Below, piece by piece: positions 34,474 through 44,134 of a stretch of 64,000 nucleotides of DNA; the stretch's first letter is position 1; each line of letters starts with the position of its first letter. The notes under the pieces were generated by a model that saw only the letters and a program-made list of their open reading frames with translations, was not told where the DNA came from and searched no databases. Both the position numbers and the translations under genes were made by a program. The stretch is from the NCBI GenBank assembly GCA_028716225.1, contig JAQUQE010000008.1:1-64000 (forward strand). The letters are read 5' to 3'. The DNA comes from Dehalococcoidales bacterium. GTDB taxonomy: Bacteria; Chloroflexota; Dehalococcoidia; Dehalococcoidales; UBA5760.

Positions 34474-34725
34474 CTAGAAGCCGCTGCCATCGGGAATGCC
34501 GTCGCCGGAGTTGGGGGCAGGACCGACCGGCCCGGAACCGGAACCGACCTCGCCATTAGCTCCGTTAGGGCCGTCAAATCCGCTGCCATCGGAAATACCA
34601 TCTCCGGCATTAGGAGCGGGCCCCATCGGTCCGGAACTGGCGGAGGCAATACCCGCAAAAGCAATTGTCATGATTGCGGCTAATGCCATTGTCAACCCCA
34701 CTATTTTCAGCGTTCTCCTCATCAA
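34474..34725 (-). CDS. small secreted protein with GPAPN repeats
   Basis: 83 aa. The signal peptide TLKIVGLTMALAAIMTIAFA ends near AGIASA. The mature part has two imperfect repeats: GPMGPAPNAGDGISDGSGF and GPVGPAPNSGDGIPDGSGF, joined by a Gly/Asn linker. The repeats are acidic and Gly-rich, with D-x-D-x-S/T character that could bind calcium. The region is followed by the hairpin above. Exported, function unknown. Confidence 0.75.
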   Translation of the reverse strand: MMRRTLKIVGLTMALAAIMTIAFAGIASASSGPMGPAPNAGDGISDGSGFDGPNGANGEVGSGSGPVGPAPNSGDGIPDGSGF

Positions 34726-34797
34726 CTAGACTCCTTTCTTTCTATTTATTATATTCGGTATTTTCATTTTAGCGATGCTTATCAACGAGCTAACCGG

Positions 34798-35757
34798 TTA
34801 AGATTGTTGCCCCTTCTGAGCGCCGCCCTGCCCACCGGGTGTTGTGTTTGGCCCGTTGGCATCGTCGGATTGACCCGACTGGCCGGACTGCTGATGCGAC
34901 TGCTGTGCACCCGCACCTTGATGCTGCGCGTTCCGGATAGTCTGGCGAATCTGTTCCATTTTCTGATCGCAATGGCCGATCGCCGCCTGGATAGCAGCTT
35001 GGGCTACCTCCGGAGCCTTGGCCATAACCTGCTCCAGCACGCCCCTTTTTCTCAACATCAAGCCTTCCAGCTTCTCGCCCAATCGAGCCATCTTTTGCTC
35101 TCTCGCCTGCACCTCAGCCTGGGTGGCGACCTGCTCATCGGCCAGTGCATTCAACCGGGTCTGGAGCCGGGCTTGAACCTCGGCTGCGGTCTGAGTACCG
35201 CTGGCTACGAAATTTCCCTTCCCGCCGGATTGGCGCACCGCTACTGAAATAAAATCCCCCACCACGCCGCCTTTTACTCCCTCGGGGAGCTCGATTGTCA
35301 TCGTCTCGCCGGCGGCGTTGATGATAGTCATCACCCCGTCTTCCACGGAGACAACCACTCCGCTGAGGTGCTGTCGCGTGGCTACGGCGGGGACAATCAT
35401 AACCCGGGTTGCCGTATAGCTCCCGTCCCCGGCTATCGCCGCCAGTACTGCCAGGCGGTCTCCTACCTCAATATCATCCTTTACGGCTGCTTCCTGGCCC
35501 GGTACCCGGTAAATCGTATCTTCGGTCAGAAGAACCGATACTGCGCCGAGGTTGTTGGTCTCGAGTACGATAATACCGTTAGCAATATCGCTGTCAGCGC
35601 TAACGACGCCGACAACCCCCTGATAAGGCTGGGTAGCCTGAGCCACTGCGACATTATGGGCCGTTGCAGCTTCGCCGGCAGCCAGAACAATACCTCCGCT
35701 GCCGACCAGCGTCGCGGCGGCGACCATTACACCTACGATAACCCCTGTCTTTTTCAT
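34798..35757 (-). CDS. secreted DUF5666-like protein
   Basis: 319 aa. Signal peptide KKTGVIVGVMVAAATLVGSG and LAAGEAA. Two DUF5666-like beta units (QGVVGVVSADSDIANGIIVL; LSGVVVSVEDGVMTIINAAG), each a short five-strand pattern, followed by a long helical coiled region (EVQARLQTRLNALADEQVAT) and a disordered Gln/Gly tail. Exported. Part of a minus-strand group with the lipoprotein and DUF5667 genes that is likely run by the ECF sigma factor. Confidence 0.75.
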   Translation of the reverse strand: MKKTGVIVGVMVAAATLVGSGGIVLAAGEAATAHNVAVAQATQPYQGVVGVVSADSDIANGIIVLETNNLGAVSVLLTEDTIYRVPGQEAAVKDDIEVGDRLAVLAAIAGDGSYTATRVMIVPAVATRQHLSGVVVSVEDGVMTIINAAGETMTIELPEGVKGGVVGDFISVAVRQSGGKGNFVASGTQTAAEVQARLQTRLNALADEQVATQAEVQAREQKMARLGEKLEGLMLRKRGVLEQVMAKAPEVAQAAIQAAIGHCDQKMEQIRQTIRNAQHQGAGAQQSHQQSGQSGQSDDANGPNTTPGGQGGAQKGQQS

Positions 35758-35811
35758 CTCTATTTCCTCCCTATTCTTTTTGGTAGTAAAAATTCAATAT
35801 GATTACCGGTT

Positions 35812-36408
35812 TTAAGGATTGTATATTACCGTGATAAGTACCGATGCTGAATTGCCGTAGAAATCACTGGCCAGTACCTCGATGAGATTGGGCCCCGGAT
35901 CCAGAGCAACGGGCCCACTGAAATCGCCGGTTTCATCGACGGAAACGATGTTACCGTTGACACTGACCACGGCATCCGTATTCGTGATACCCTTCACTGT
36001 CACCGTCGGCGAGGTTACAACGGAGTCATTTACCGGCTCGACAACAGTAACCGGTAGTGCGGCAGCATATATCACGGTGAGAACCGCTGATTTTTCGTTG
36101 CCGTAGAAGTCGCTGGCAACAACTTCTATCACATTGGGCCCGGCTTCCAGATTGATTTCGCCGTTAAAGATTCCCTCGGCATCAACGTCAGCAACTATGC
36201 CATTAATGCTGACCACCGCATCCGCCGCGGTCTTTCCGGAGACCGTAATGCGGGATACGCTAACGACGGCCTCGTCGGCCGGTTCGTTTATCTCCAGGGA
36301 TAGCTCTTCCGTTGCCGCCGGTGCTACCAGCGGGCTACCGGCACAGCCTGTCGCAAGTAGAATAGATAGCGTCAGGATAGCGATCACCACCGGACTTTTC
36401 TGCATCAC
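35812..36408 (-). CDS. lipoprotein with two Ig-like repeats
   Basis: 198 aa. Signal peptide with lipobox LLATGC (Cys about 22). Two repeats of about 75 residues (SVSRITVSGKTAADAVVSIN and TSPTVTVKGITNTDAVVSVN), each ending VIEV-ASDFYGN, match the glucodextranase-B/bacterial Ig-like fold. Surface anchored; a stalk or adhesion role is likely. Confidence 0.75.
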   Translation of the reverse strand: MMQKSPVVIAILTLSILLATGCAGSPLVAPAATEELSLEINEPADEAVVSVSRITVSGKTAADAVVSINGIVADVDAEGIFNGEINLEAGPNVIEVVASDFYGNEKSAVLTVIYAAALPVTVVEPVNDSVVTSPTVTVKGITNTDAVVSVNGNIVSVDETGDFSGPVALDPGPNLIEVLASDFYGNSASVLITVIYNP

Positions 36409-36583
36409 TCCCCCCGTCTTTCTTTGCCCAACAAACCACGCCGTGCTGTTTTACTATATCTAACGGAAGCAAGGCGCTATTCGTTACAGGTGCAGGCCAT
36501 TTGGGGGAGAATAATTCGGGAAAGCAGGAGGCTGCTAAACGTCAGGAGAACCGCTGACTATGCGAATGCAAAGACGGGTCCAG

Positions 36584-37900
36584 TCATAACTGCCGTATAT
36601 CGTCGCCGCTTCCGCCGCGGGTATCGCCCGGCTGCCGGGTGGCAGCAGCGGCTCCGCCGGCGGCTGCGCCCGGTTTCGGAGCCTCACTGGATTGGCTACC
36701 CGGTCCACCTTGCTGCTGATTTCCGGCATCCTGTCCATCACCCGATGGTTTGGTACTCTCGCCGGAGTTTGGGGGGGTTTTTCCATTATTAGAATTCGAT
36801 CCGGAAGACCCCTCCTGCTCTGATGGAGAAGAAGCTCCGGATCCCTGATCGGCTTCTTGACCGCTCTCTTCTCCACCACTCCGGTCCGGCACGGCGTTGC
36901 CAAAACGGCGCATCTTCTCCGAATCCTGTAAAGCGTCCTGGGCGCCCTTCCCGTTGCCTCTGGCAGCCTGGGCTTCGGCTCTCTCCAGTCTACCCTGTAC
37001 TGCCTGCTGATTTATCTGGTTGGCCCGGGACGGGTTTAACGCCGCCAGGTTCCGCACCGCATGCATATGGCCGTTGATCGCGATTTCCCGGGAACCGACC
37101 ACCGCCGTATGATTAACCCCGGGAGTTTTATCTTCAATGCCATCAATTCTATCCAGGTGGCCTAATATGGCCAGGGCGACTGTTTCCAGCAGCGCTTCGT
37201 TATCTTTCAACTGCTCCGATTTTGAAATCGCCAGGTTCAGGTTTTTCTGATAGCCGGCTACGGCCTGAGAGATCCGTTCTGCCTGCGTAGCGGAGACCGC
37301 GGCCCATCGGTCGGATAAAGAGCCGGCTACCGACAGAGCGTAAATCTTGCCTGTGCCGTCGTTAATGGCAGCCTGGTCTACCGGCATAGTTACCAGTTCT
37401 TCCAACTCATCAAGGCGAATACCGGCAAAGCTAAGCTCCAACTCCACCTCGGCGGCGGCATCGAGGGTGAACACCCTTTGAACCTGCTCTTTACCCAGTT
37501 TGACAGAGTATAAGGTCTCACCGGGCAAACTGGATTGTGAAGCGTAGGCGGCGCCGGTAAACACCGCGGCAACCGTCACTACCACCGCAGCGGTAACCGC
37601 TGCCGCCCTCACCCTCCCGGTAAACCAACCGCAGCCGATGCCGGGTCGTGGTGAAGCAGCGCTAGCGCTCTTAGCGGACTGGCTGATGCGGATCTGCTCC
37701 ATCAGGCTGGCCCTGGCCTGTAATTTGAACGATTCGGCAGGCTTGATATCCGGGTCCGCCTTTATGCTGAGCGCCACTCTGAGCAAAGGCTCCAGCTCGG
37801 TGCGGGCGTCAGGATAGCGCTTGAGGCACTCGGGAAGGGTGGCTCTACCCGCCCTGATATCCTCGATACACCGGACCAGTATTTCCGCTCTATTTTTCAC
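36584..37900 (-). CDS. DUF5667 membrane protein, probable sigma-factor partner
   Basis: 438 aa from a GTG at 37900, overlapping the sigma factor's stop (GTGA). The N-terminal 90 residues (CIEDIRAGRATLPECLKRYP) recall anti-sigma-like zinc-free domains, then one membrane helix (VTAAVVVTVAAVFTGAAYAS). The extracytoplasmic DUF5667 part reads LPGETLYSVKLGKEQVQRVF. The tail (PNSGESTKPSGDGQDAG) is Gly/Ser/Pro-rich and disordered. Its position beside an ECF sigma gene suggests that it controls the factor's activity. Confidence 0.8.
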   Translation of the reverse strand: MKNRAEILVRCIEDIRAGRATLPECLKRYPDARTELEPLLRVALSIKADPDIKPAESFKLQARASLMEQIRISQSAKSASAASPRPGIGCGWFTGRVRAAAVTAAVVVTVAAVFTGAAYASQSSLPGETLYSVKLGKEQVQRVFTLDAAAEVELELSFAGIRLDELEELVTMPVDQAAINDGTGKIYALSVAGSLSDRWAAVSATQAERISQAVAGYQKNLNLAISKSEQLKDNEALLETVALAILGHLDRIDGIEDKTPGVNHTAVVGSREIAINGHMHAVRNLAALNPSRANQINQQAVQGRLERAEAQAARGNGKGAQDALQDSEKMRRFGNAVPDRSGGEESGQEADQGSGASSPSEQEGSSGSNSNNGKTPPNSGESTKPSGDGQDAGNQQQGGPGSQSSEAPKPGAAAGGAAAATRQPGDTRGGSGDDIRQL

Positions 37901-38463
37901 TGCCGCGCCTTCTCCAGAATCGTTCTTAGTTTCGCCAACCCGCGGTGTTGAATCACCCTGATCGCCCCCTCGCTCTTCCCCAGGGCAGCGGCGATTTCCG
38001 GATAAGAGAAATCCTCGATAAACCGCAGCAGGATAACCTGCTGCTGGTCGCCTTTAAGCTGGCGGATAGCCTTCCTCAGGTATTCCCGGTTAAATTCAGC
38101 CTCCGCGATATTGGCGGGGTCTTTTTCCGGTTCGGCGGCAATGGCATCAAAATCAATGCGCGACTCCGATTTCTTGGACCGGTAAAAATCGATGACCAGA
38201 TTATGGCCGATCTTTATCAACCAGGCCAGAAACGGACTGGCGGTCTTCTTATACCGGCCGATTGCCTGCCATGCCTTGATAAAGACCTGCTGGGTGAGGT
38301 CTTCGGCATCGGCATTACTGCTGACGCGGTAAAAGATATGCCGGTAAACCCGATCGACATGCATATCATAGAGTATCCCGAAGGCGCCGCTATCTCCAGC
38401 CATAGCCCTCTCTACCAGCTTTTCAAGGTCGGTTGATACGTCAGGAGTCTTATCTTCCGGCAA
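37897..38463 (-). CDS. ECF-type RNA polymerase sigma factor
   Basis: 188 aa from a TTG at 38463 with GAGGG about 9 nt upstream. Region 2 (DRVYRHIFYRVSSNADAEDL then TQQVFIKAWQAIGRYK) and region 4 (LIRF-IEDFSYPEIAAALGKS and GAIRVIQHRGLAKLRTIL) are intact. The following gene overlaps it by 4 nt. It probably recognises the promoters of the adjacent surface genes. Confidence 0.9.
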   Translation of the reverse strand: MPEDKTPDVSTDLEKLVERAMAGDSGAFGILYDMHVDRVYRHIFYRVSSNADAEDLTQQVFIKAWQAIGRYKKTASPFLAWLIKIGHNLVIDFYRSKKSESRIDFDAIAAEPEKDPANIAEAEFNREYLRKAIRQLKGDQQQVILLRFIEDFSYPEIAAALGKSEGAIRVIQHRGLAKLRTILEKARQ

Positions 38464-38799
38464 ATTACTTTCCCTCTGTTAAACGAAATCGGAGGAGTTA
38501 TTGTTACAGAATTCAGAAGTTGCAGGAGCGGTAGTAAAACTATATTGTAGGCTAACGACCCGCCTGATGTCCATGAAAAAACCCTCATCGCCAAGGGACC
38601 CGCTGTCTAAAACACCGGTAATCTGCTATAATCCAGCTACTTAAGGTCGTCCCGGCCGGTTATTGAGGACTCCGAAAGAAATCGTCAGCCGTAGCACTGT
38701 GCGGCTACGGCTCTGGCGTCACGCCGGCATCAATAATGAGCCGGGGAAAACAACCGCTCAACCGGCATAAGCTGTAGGAATAGCTTACCCTGGCAACAT
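38464..38799. other. divergent intergenic region with likely promoter and hairpin
   Basis: An extended -10 TGCTATAAT lies at 38624-38632, pointing toward the transporter gene and leaving a 5' leader of about 165 nt. A perfect 8-bp hairpin (AGCCGTAG with CTACGGCT) is in that leader near 38688-38713. No -35 match is convincing. Nothing else seen. Confidence 0.45.
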
Positions 38800-40032
38800 A
38801 TGATATCGATAGTAATCCTCATCGTCGTCTTCGTCCTGATTGCGGTCAGGCAGATCGGCCGGGTCAGATTCCAAATCTGGCAGATAATGCTGTTCGGGGC
38901 CATCGGCGTGCTGGTCTCAGGGCAGATCTCTCTCGCCCAGGCAGCAAGGTCGATCAATCTCGACGTGATACTGTTCCTCTTCGGGGTTTTCGTGGTCGGC
39001 GAGGCCCTGGAGCAGAGCGGCTACCTCTCCGAGCTGTCGAACCGGCTGTTCCGTAGAGCGAGGTCCTTCGACAGCCTGCTCCTGGCCATCCTCTTCGGGG
39101 CCGGGATCATGTCGACCTTCCTGATGAACGACACGCTGGCCATTATCGGCACTCCGGTGGTTCTGCTCATGGCAAGGAGGAACAACCTGCCGGTCAAGCC
39201 GTTGCTGCTGACGCTGGCCTTTGCCGTGACCATCGGCAGCGTGATGAGCCCCATCGGCAATCCCCAGAATCTGCTGATCGCCCTCGAGGGCGAAATGGCC
39301 AACCCCTTTGTTACCTTTGCCGGCTATCTCTTTTTGCCCACAATGGTCAACCTGCTGGCGGCCTATCTTCTCTTACGGCTGTTTTTCCGCAAGCACCTTC
39401 ACCTCCGGGTCTGTCCCGACGGCGGGGAGCTGATCACCGACCCCAAGCTGGCCCGGCTGACTAAGGGATCTCTCATCATACTGCTTGCCCTGATCGCGGC
39501 CCGGGTGGCAATGGTCTTTCTGGGGGTAAGTTTCGATTTCCGGCTGACCTACATCGCCCTGGCCGCCGCGGCGCCGGTAATACTGGGCAGCCCGAAGCGG
39601 GCGGCAGTCTTAAAGAGCATCGACTGGCACACGCTGGTATTCTTCGCCGCCATGTTTGTCCTGACCGCCAGTGCCTGGAATTCGGGTTTCTTCCAGTCGA
39701 TACTGGATAACGGCTACTACAGCCTGACCTCGGTAGTCCCGATACTGGGGATCAGCACGGCACTGAGCCAGCTCATCTCGAACGTTCCCATGGTGGCGCT
39801 GTACCTGCCCACGCTGATGCAGCTGGGCGGGGGGACCGGGGAGATGATGGCGCTGGCGGCGGGCAGCACCATCGCCGGCAACCTTTCCATCCTGGGAGCG
39901 GCCAGCAACGTGATCATCATACAGAACGCGGAGAAGAGGGCCAAAGTGATGCTCACCTTCCCGGAATTCATCCGGGTGGGGCTGCCGCTAACGGCGGTAA
40001 ATATTCTGATATACTGGGCCTTTCTGCATTGA
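38800..40032 (+). CDS. SLC13/ArsB-family anion transporter
   Basis: 410 aa with about eleven membrane helices. Conserved re-entrant features: NDTLAIIGTPVVLLMARRNN, SPIGNPQNLLIALEGEMANP in the first half, and QLISNVPMVALYLPTLMQLG, STIAGNLSILGAASNVIIIQ in the second. This repeated N-x-P/GxxxN signature is typical of the ArsB/NhaD/SLC13 group (arsenite, dicarboxylate or sulfate export/import). The substrate cannot be chosen. The gene is monocistronic, read toward the surface-protein gene. Confidence 0.85.
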   Translation: MISIVILIVVFVLIAVRQIGRVRFQIWQIMLFGAIGVLVSGQISLAQAARSINLDVILFLFGVFVVGEALEQSGYLSELSNRLFRRARSFDSLLLAILFGAGIMSTFLMNDTLAIIGTPVVLLMARRNNLPVKPLLLTLAFAVTIGSVMSPIGNPQNLLIALEGEMANPFVTFAGYLFLPTMVNLLAAYLLLRLFFRKHLHLRVCPDGGELITDPKLARLTKGSLIILLALIAARVAMVFLGVSFDFRLTYIALAAAAPVILGSPKRAAVLKSIDWHTLVFFAAMFVLTASAWNSGFFQSILDNGYYSLTSVVPILGISTALSQLISNVPMVALYLPTLMQLGGGTGEMMALAAGSTIAGNLSILGAASNVIIIQNAEKRAKVMLTFPEFIRVGLPLTAVNILIYWAFLH

Positions 40033-40390
40033 CAGGACTATTGAAGTGAAATCAGCGATAAAAGACGGGTTATACCTAAACTAATATCTATAGGTTACTT
40101 TAATTAAGCAAAACTATTCCAACTATTGACAGGGTGTGATATAATACGGACGGTCAAATATGGAACCAAAGCATATCGCTCTAAAGTATGGAGCGAGAAG
40201 GGGGTGGTGCCAGTAGAGAGAGCCCGGAGGGACACCCGGCTATCACCGTCCCGAAGGGAAGCGCCCCGGTTAAGGCGGCATTTCGGACTGTTGGATAACA
40301 CAGCCTTATCTCCGTAAGGAAAAGAGAGATGTGGCTACATATTCTTTTTATGGAGAAGGCAATAAAAAATAAAGGAGAAAATAAAGGTCG
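40033..40390 (+). promoter_or_regulatory. promoter and structured leader of the surface-protein gene
   Basis: An extended -10 (TGATATAAT, 40137-40145) is followed by about 240 nt before the ATG at 40391. The leader folds: TCGCTC/GAGCGA hairpin near 40170-40195, GGGAC (40229) with GTCCC (40251), a TCCC-GAA-GGGA loop, and GGGGG (40201) with CCCC (40270). A TGGTG/CACC pair crosses the GGGAC/GTCCC stem, a possible pseudoknot. No known riboswitch class was matched. A Shine-Dalgarno (AAAGGAG) precedes the gene. Confidence 0.55.
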
Positions 40391-43300
40391 ATGAAGACCA
40401 AACTAATATCCAAGATTTTAGGCGTAGGCCTTGCCCTTGGTCTGACTCTTTCGCTCGGTGCCGCCTTCATTGCCGCTCCCGCGGCCCAGGCCGACGAGAT
40501 GGAGTGGGGCCAGGTCAACACGCCGAGCTGGGCGGATATGGTTATCCTGCCCGATTCAGATATAATCGACTATGCCGTCGGCGGCGACGAGGGCGAGATC
40601 ATCTACGCTGTCCTCGAGCTCAATGGCTATTGTACCGAGGTCGGCTATGATAGTGCTTACCCTCCTAATGACCCTGGTAATGCCTATTATGCCCTAGTCA
40701 AGTCCGATGACGGCGGCGTCACCTGGAGCGACATCACCGAGGCGGTCGTCGAGGCCAGCAGCGCTCCCTGGGATGATACTGACGTCGATGACAATGACGT
40801 TATCAGCCTGAACCTGGTGGCGCTGGCGCCCGATGACGAGGACTGGGTGGCCGTGGCCGGATACTGGGATGGTGCGAGTAATCCCACTGCTCTGGGCACA
40901 CCCTTCGTACTCGCCTCCGAGGACGGCGGCTCTAACTTCACCTACGCCCACCCCGTTGAGGATACCTCAGCTAATACTGAGCTAGCCGTTATGATGGACA
41001 TGGCCGTCTCGCCGGCGGTGGGCAGCATCCACAACATCGCCCTGGCCGGTAAATCTGATGATCAACTATGTAATAGCTTCTGTAGCGGCTACGGAGTGGT
41101 CTACCGCCTCGAGGCGGGGACATGGCTCACCGGTGGCTGGGTGGATACCCGCACCTACCCCGGCTGGAACGACAGCACCGATGCCATGGACGACTGGGCC
41201 TTCGCAACCGAGGCTGTGGTTGCCGTGGACTTCTCGCCCAACTTCGACATGGACGACACCATCGTCTGCATGAGTGTCGGCGATTATCTTGATAGTGCTA
41301 CGGATGTCGACAATATGCCCTTTATCCAGGAAGGCACCCTGGACGGCGACGGCGCCTGGAACGCCGAGGCCGGCTTTGGTGACGCCATCCTGATCACCGA
41401 TGAAGGCGCTGACATACGCACTATCGCCGCCCGCTACATGATGGGCTTCGCCCTGCCCGCCGACTTCGACGGTGCCGAACCGGCCGACAACAACATCTAC
41501 TTCTACGTCAATGCCATAGATTTTACTGCGATGGACCCGGTGGCTAAAGGCTACGTGATGATATCCGAGGACGGCGCCCTGACCGGCCGCTGCGGCCCCT
41601 CGGGAGACCCGGTGCTGGCCAGCATCGACGTCTACGGTGATGCCGACACCTGCAAGGCGATGGTCGGTACCCTGGGCGTGGATTTTGATATTTCATTGGA
41701 TGAGGAGGCAATATCAGAGATTGAACCCTGTGCCGGCGTGGCGGTCTACCACACCGTCGAGCTGGATGACTGCTGCCCGGAGTGGGAATCCGCCTGCAAG
41801 GACCCCTCGGGACCCACCCTGGCAGTTGTTATGTACACCCCCGACGGTGAGAAGGCATTTGCCACCACCAGCGGCAGCCGCAGCTTCCTCTTGGAAACCG
41901 AAGGTGCAGGCTACATGGGAATGTGGTTCGGATGGTGCGGTAACGCACTGGACGAGTCCGCCTTCTCGGTGAGCCTGGATGACGCCGTCTCCTTCAACCA
42001 GATCGGCTTAATCGACACCGATATCGACTACCTCTCCGATGTGGTGGTCTGCCCGGACTGCAGCGTGATCTACCTGGCCACCATCAATGCAGCGGTCGGC
42101 ACGCGCGATAGTGGTGTTGCCTACGGTGCCTACCCCTGCGGAACTGCCTGCAATTTACCGGATAATAGACAAGGCTGGTTTGCCTGCGACTCCGTCTGGA
42201 GGAGCTACGACGACGGCGACACCTGGGAGCGCGTCTACCACGGCGACTGGACCGATTCCAGATGGACCGGCGATCCATGGCCATACAGCGATGAAATTCC
42301 CGACCGCATTCTGCTCAAGCTGCCCTGCGACGACCTGGAGGAGTGCTGCACCGTCTACATGGGCATTCAGGATACCCAGGACCTCTTCTACAGCCGCGAC
42401 TGCGGCCAGTGCTGGAACAAGGCGGTCAACCAGAAGCTGGTCATCCAGGACATCGCCGTCGAGACTGAGAACGTGGTCTACATCCTGGACCGCTCCGGAC
42501 AGGTATCCAGCTCGACCCAGTACGGCCGGCGCCCTTCTGACGGCGTCGATACCGGTCTTGACACTGGCCACATGATAATCTCCTGCTGTGACGAGGGCTG
42601 GGTGGTCGTCGGCGGCGCTGCTGACGAACCGGTAGCCTGGTCTGAGGACGGCGGCGAGACCTGGGATGTTACCGATGATCTTCCTGGCGGTTCTGGAATG
42701 ACCCCCGGACCAGACTCTGTTCATATCGCCTGCGACCCGGTCTGTGAGAATATCGTCTACGCCGCCATCGACGGCGAGGGCATCTACCGCACCGACCTCA
42801 ATGAAGGCACCTGGGATGACTTGAACGCCATGCCCTACGACTACACCGGCATCGTGGTCGCCCGCGAGGGCACCCTCTACGCCTCCAGCGATGACATCTG
42901 GGCCAATACCGACTGCTTCTGCGGCCCTGCCGCTGATCCTTTAGACGAGTGTGAACGGTACGGCGATCCCGGTTTTGATAGCGTTTACGAGAATTACAGC
43001 GGCGTGGCCCGCAACCTGACCCCCTGCGAGACCGACTGCTGCGGCACCGAGGACTGGGACTACCTTATCGCCGGACTCAGTGTGGCAACTGAAGGTGGCG
43101 AGGACTTCGACGCCCAGCCCAACGGGCTGGACATCTGCGGCTGTCTCTCCGCGGACACCAACTCGGTACTCTGGGCCATCGATAGGAACGGTAGCAGCGG
43201 CTACTGCGTATACGACGGTTCCGACGGCAGCCTGTGGAGCTACGAGGACTGTGCCGCCAAGCACGGCCCGGAACTGACATCTCCCGAGGACGGGGCAGTT

Positions 43301-44035
43301 CTTGCCTGTGACGTCTGTGACAGCTGCGTAAGCGCTGCCATGACCCTCGAGTGGGAGAGAATGTGCCTGGCCTGTAGCTACGACATCGAGATTATGGACG
43401 AGGACGGCAACGTCATTGCCGATTGGATTGATGAGGAGATTACCGGCGACCCACCTACCTTCTACGTTGATGCAGGTCTGGAGTGCGGCCGCACCTACAC
43501 CTGGCACGTTCGAGAGGCCAACACCGAGACCGATGAGTGCGTCCACAGCCCCTGGTCGGAGACATGGAGCTTCACCATCGAGGCCTCTTCGGCTAACGCA
43601 GTTCACCTGATCGCCCCCGAACAGGGTGCGGTAGTTGCTCAGCGCACCGGAGTCGGCTTCTCCTGGAGCAGCGTCTATGACGCCACCACCTACAGCTTCG
43701 TCCTCTCGGCCAGCCCCGACCTCTCCGGCGCCCTGGCCAGTGCTGATGTCAGCGGTACCGCCTACGCCTACTCGGGTACCCTGGACTACGAGACCACCTA
43801 CTACTGGCAGGTAACCGCCTGGAAGGACGGCACCATGCTCTCCCAGAGCGATGTCGGCACCTTTGCCGTCGCTGCTGAGGAGTACATACCGCCCGAACCA
43901 GAACCGGCCGAGCCGGTGGTGATCGATATCCCGGCCACCCAGCAGATCACCCCGATGTGGATCTACGCCATGATCGGCATCGGAGCGGCACTGGTGGTAG
44001 TGGTAATCGTCCTGATTGTCCGGAGCCGAAGGTAA
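40391..44035 (+). CDS. 1214-aa cysteine-rich cell-surface protein
   Basis: Signal peptide (KILGVGLALGLTLSLGAAFI, cleaved near AAQADE). The body has repeated D-G-G-x-T/N-F/W 'Asp-box' turns (KSDDGGVTWSDITE, ASEDGGSNFTYA, SYDDGDTWERVY) as in BNR/sialidase-like beta-propellers, and many cysteine pairs. Two fibronectin-III-like domains (about residues 960-1070 and 1075-1160) precede a Pro/Glu linker and a C-terminal helix IYAMIGIGAALVVVVIVLIV with RSRR. It is very acidic and long, and is a good candidate for an S-layer or major surface protein. Catalysis is not apparent. The structured leader suggests abundant, regulated expression. Confidence 0.75.
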   Translation: MKTKLISKILGVGLALGLTLSLGAAFIAAPAAQADEMEWGQVNTPSWADMVILPDSDIIDYAVGGDEGEIIYAVLELNGYCTEVGYDSAYPPNDPGNAYYALVKSDDGGVTWSDITEAVVEASSAPWDDTDVDDNDVISLNLVALAPDDEDWVAVAGYWDGASNPTALGTPFVLASEDGGSNFTYAHPVEDTSANTELAVMMDMAVSPAVGSIHNIALAGKSDDQLCNSFCSGYGVVYRLEAGTWLTGGWVDTRTYPGWNDSTDAMDDWAFATEAVVAVDFSPNFDMDDTIVCMSVGDYLDSATDVDNMPFIQEGTLDGDGAWNAEAGFGDAILITDEGADIRTIAARYMMGFALPADFDGAEPADNNIYFYVNAIDFTAMDPVAKGYVMISEDGALTGRCGPSGDPVLASIDVYGDADTCKAMVGTLGVDFDISLDEEAISEIEPCAGVAVYHTVELDDCCPEWESACKDPSGPTLAVVMYTPDGEKAFATTSGSRSFLLETEGAGYMGMWFGWCGNALDESAFSVSLDDAVSFNQIGLIDTDIDYLSDVVVCPDCSVIYLATINAAVGTRDSGVAYGAYPCGTACNLPDNRQGWFACDSVWRSYDDGDTWERVYHGDWTDSRWTGDPWPYSDEIPDRILLKLPCDDLEECCTVYMGIQDTQDLFYSRDCGQCWNKAVNQKLVIQDIAVETENVVYILDRSGQVSSSTQYGRRPSDGVDTGLDTGHMIISCCDEGWVVVGGAADEPVAWSEDGGETWDVTDDLPGGSGMTPGPDSVHIACDPVCENIVYAAIDGEGIYRTDLNEGTWDDLNAMPYDYTGIVVAREGTLYASSDDIWANTDCFCGPAADPLDECERYGDPGFDSVYENYSGVARNLTPCETDCCGTEDWDYLIAGLSVATEGGEDFDAQPNGLDICGCLSADTNSVLWAIDRNGSSGYCVYDGSDGSLWSYEDCAAKHGPELTSPEDGAVLACDVCDSCVSAAMTLEWERMCLACSYDIEIMDEDGNVIADWIDEEITGDPPTFYVDAGLECGRTYTWHVREANTETDECVHSPWSETWSFTIEASSANAVHLIAPEQGAVVAQRTGVGFSWSSVYDATTYSFVLSASPDLSGALASADVSGTAYAYSGTLDYETTYYWQVTAWKDGTMLSQSDVGTFAVAAEEYIPPEPEPAEPVVIDIPATQQITPMWIYAMIGIGAALVVVVIVLIVRSRR

Positions 44036-44070
44036 AACTGACGCCACAAGGACAATAGCTAGATAATGCA

Positions 44071-44108
44071 AAGAGCCCCCCGAAGTTCGGGGGGCTCTTC
44101 TTTGTTAG
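44071..44108. terminator. strong bidirectional terminator
   Basis: Perfect 14-bp hairpin AAGAGCCCCCCGAA/TTCGGGGGGCTCTT followed by CTTTGTT. It lies between the convergent surface-protein and ribonuclease genes, so it can end both transcripts. Confidence 0.9.
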
Positions 44109-44134
44109 ACCGCTATAGTAAGGTCTGTGCCGGG

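Noticed and set aside
40190-40300. 36-codon ORF (MEREGGGASRESPEG...) in the leader
   Set aside because: The sequence is dominated by paired GC stems and has no ribosome site; a structured RNA explains it better.
42941-44071. 376-codon minus-strand frame
   Set aside because: Antisense to the surface-protein gene, low-complexity Gly/Val-rich product without a ribosome site.
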